Origin: Acetobacteraceae bacterium
GTDB taxonomy: Bacteria; Pseudomonadota; Alphaproteobacteria; Acetobacterales; Acetobacteraceae
Direction of reading: 5' to 3'
DNA length: 34,433 nucleotides
NCBI GenBank assembly: GCA_009693865.1
Contig: SHWL01000031.1
Location: 1-34,433, forward strand
The notes beneath the pieces are model-generated. The model saw only the letters and a list, made by a program, of their open reading frames with translations, did not search any database and was not told where the DNA came from. Shown piece by piece: positions 34,412-34,433 of this stretch. The stretch's first letter is position 1. Each line of letters opens with the position of its first letter. Position numbers and translations under genes: made by a program.

Positions 34412-34433
34412 AGGGGAGGCTGGAGCCCGATCG

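Overview
The window reads as a chromosomal segment of a GC-rich alphaproteobacterium, most likely a Rhodospirillales/Acetobacteraceae-type organism. The pointers are a GcrA-family cell-cycle regulator with a GANTC site and a DnaA-box-like sequence upstream, a Rhodobacter-type phospholipid N-methyltransferase, several LLM flavin oxidoreductases and CaiB-type CoA transferases, and strong GC bias. No tRNA, rRNA or CRISPR array was seen. The taxonomic placement is inference.

Layout. 1-1667: the end of an ISL3-type insertion sequence that has cut a comB-like gene, followed by an acyl-CoA dehydrogenase. 1846-5811: a tightly overlapping copper-handling operon (small His/Cys-rich secreted protein, CusF-like lipoprotein, CopA multicopper oxidase, CopB, c-type cytochrome). 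5988-9185: a leftward group with an RraA-like protein, an MFS transporter, a PRC-barrel-like secreted protein and an SDR lacking its catalytic Tyr. 9299-10738: greB overlapping a frameshifted pfkB. 10739-16030: an LLM oxidoreductase diverging from a catabolic run of SDR, CaiB CoA transferase, M20 amidohydrolase and TIM-barrel amidohydrolase. 16247-21501: a second LLM enzyme diverging from a PhnW-like transaminase, formate-tetrahydrofolate ligase and a class I aminotransferase. 21519-24902: a leftward CYP153 alkane/fatty-acid hydroxylase system with ferredoxin reductase, ferredoxin, P450 and a small membrane protein. 25217-25708: a decapitated HigB toxin with an intact HigA antitoxin. 25738-29840: a DUF2161 nuclease-fold protein, two VOC proteins and the Kup potassium transporter. 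29980-34433: gcrA, an acetamidase-type enzyme, tatA, a cold-shock protein, a PmtA-like methyltransferase and the C-terminal part of a glutamate dehydrogenase-type gene.

The signal that ordinary annotation does not explain is a set of long palindromes between genes, called elements A to E here. A (5818-5976) and E (34333-34411), 28 kb apart, have the same architecture: perfect 28-bp arms around a 23-nt loop. The arms differ at six positions, all compensated in the opposite arm, and the loops are identical at 16 of 23 positions. A, B (23484-23603) and C (25103-25204) also carry a second, outer imperfect inverted repeat resembling AGYGKTTTCCGAYCWGG. The elements sit at telling places: C abuts the broken edge of higB, E abuts (or lies in frame inside) the glutamate dehydrogenase fragment, and B separates two genes of the CYP153 electron-transfer operon. 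They look like a nested, structure-conserving, non-autonomous repeat family, but whether it is new can only be settled by a genome search.

The genes do not form one pathway. The window looks like a mosaic of small catabolic and stress modules with several signs of decay: an IS-broken comB, a frameshifted pfkB, a VOC remnant, a truncated higB and a truncated glutamate dehydrogenase.
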